Of a stretch of 6,702 nt of DNA, positions 6,544-6,702 are shown piece after piece (the stretch's first letter is position 1; the number at the start of each line of letters is the position of its first letter). Location of the stretch: NCBI GenBank assembly GCA_016649775.1, contig JAENWY010000131.1:1-6702 (forward strand). Direction: 5' to 3'. The notes under the pieces are model-generated. The model saw only the letters and a program-made list of their open reading frames with translations, was not told where the DNA came from and searched no databases. Both the position numbers and the translations under genes were made by a program. Source of the DNA: Spirochaetaceae bacterium (GTDB taxonomy: Bacteria > Spirochaetota > Spirochaetia > Sphaerochaetales > Sphaerochaetaceae).

Positions 6544-6631
6544 TTTTATTCCTCATGGAGTTCCTGGTATACATTTCTATACAATAGGATCTGTAGATAG
6601 CGTAGCTAAAATAGTTGAAGATTGTTATTAA
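6544..6631 (+). repeat. Direct repeat, copy B (displaced metF 3' end)
   Basis: This is the partner of copy A, in the same orientation: 84 of 88 bases match, and 76 of 78 from CATGGAG (6554) to the TAA at 6629-6631. Its left edge fades (8 of 10 matching over 6544-6553) while its right edge stops sharply after the stop codon. It marks the distal boundary of the insert. Confidence 0.93.
6544..6631 (+). pseudogene. Orphan 3' fragment of metF
   Basis: In the metF frame this piece reads HGVPGIHFYTIGSVDSVAK and on to EDCY and a stop, identical to the MetF C-terminus except Leu to Val. It has no start codon, no ribosome binding site and only about 29 codons, so it is not expressed as a gene. The reading frame is preserved with one silent and one conservative change, which suggests a recent event or a copy that descends from another, slightly diverged metF. 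It still sits next to the strong terminator, so the chromosome-side part is most likely the ancestral metF end. Confidence 0.88.
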
Positions 6632-6644
6632 TAAGATAAAAAAA

Positions 6645-6679
6645 ATACCGTTGGAATATAATTAAATATTCAACGGTAT
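6645..6679 (+). terminator. Strong hairpin terminator, probably the original metHF terminator
   Basis: ATACCGTTG (6645-6653) and AATAT (6655-6659) pair with ATATT (6666-6670) and CAACGGTAT (6671-6679), giving a 14-bp stem with one bulged G (6654) and a six-base loop. The downstream side is moderately T-rich (CATTATTTATAA). The upstream side is a run of A (6638-6645), which becomes a T tract on the other strand, so it could stop transcription both ways and may serve a convergent gene beyond the window. It lies 13 bases after the stop of the displaced metF tail, the position expected for the operon's native terminator. Confidence 0.8.
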
Positions 6680-6702
6680 CATTATTTATAAACTTATTTA
6701 AG

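Overview
This is an AT-rich bacterial window. It holds a two-gene methionine/one-carbon operon, metH-metF, followed by a small accessory insert placed exactly at the 3' end of metF. The lineage is uncertain. MetF has the longer form that starts with FELLPP and is about 317 residues, which I associate most with Bacteroidota-like MetF. However, the Shine-Dalgarno sites are strong (AGGAGG, AGGAG, GAGG) and the TTGACC-17-TATTTT promoter is sigma70-like, neither of which is typical of Bacteroidota. A low-GC spirochaete, fusobacterium, firmicute or campylobacterote is equally possible.

Layout. Positions 42-3623 encode a full-length, four-module cobalamin-dependent methionine synthase whose C-terminal reactivation domain is divergent. 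One base later comes metF (3625-4578), whose product makes the 5-methyl-THF that MetH consumes. From 4579 to 5022 there is no intact gene, but the minus strand at 4669-4830 holds a decayed piece of an Abi_2 (AbiD/AbiF-like) phage-abortive-infection gene. A promoter at 4978-5006 leads into a toxin-first pair: a HigB-like RelE-superfamily mRNA interferase (5023-5340) and an XRE/HigA antitoxin fused to an intact ImmA/IrrE (M78) metalloprotease domain (5352-6404). At 6544-6631 the last 29 codons of metF appear a second time (76 of the last 78 bases identical, 84 of 88 overall), ending at the same stop codon. A strong hairpin terminator follows, and it was probably the original metF terminator.

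The main result is this architecture: metF, then Abi remnant plus HigB-HigA/IrrE, then a displaced metF 3' end, then the displaced terminator. The TA/defence cassette is bracketed by a direct repeat of the host gene's 3' coding end, so metF stays intact while the insert occupies the gap between the gene and its terminator. The 2,053-bp period contains no recombinase gene, so the mobilising enzyme is missing, acts in trans, or was never needed. In the lines I counted by hand, the insert genes (about 15-27% GC) are more AT-rich than metH/metF (about 32-43%), which fits horizontal acquisition.
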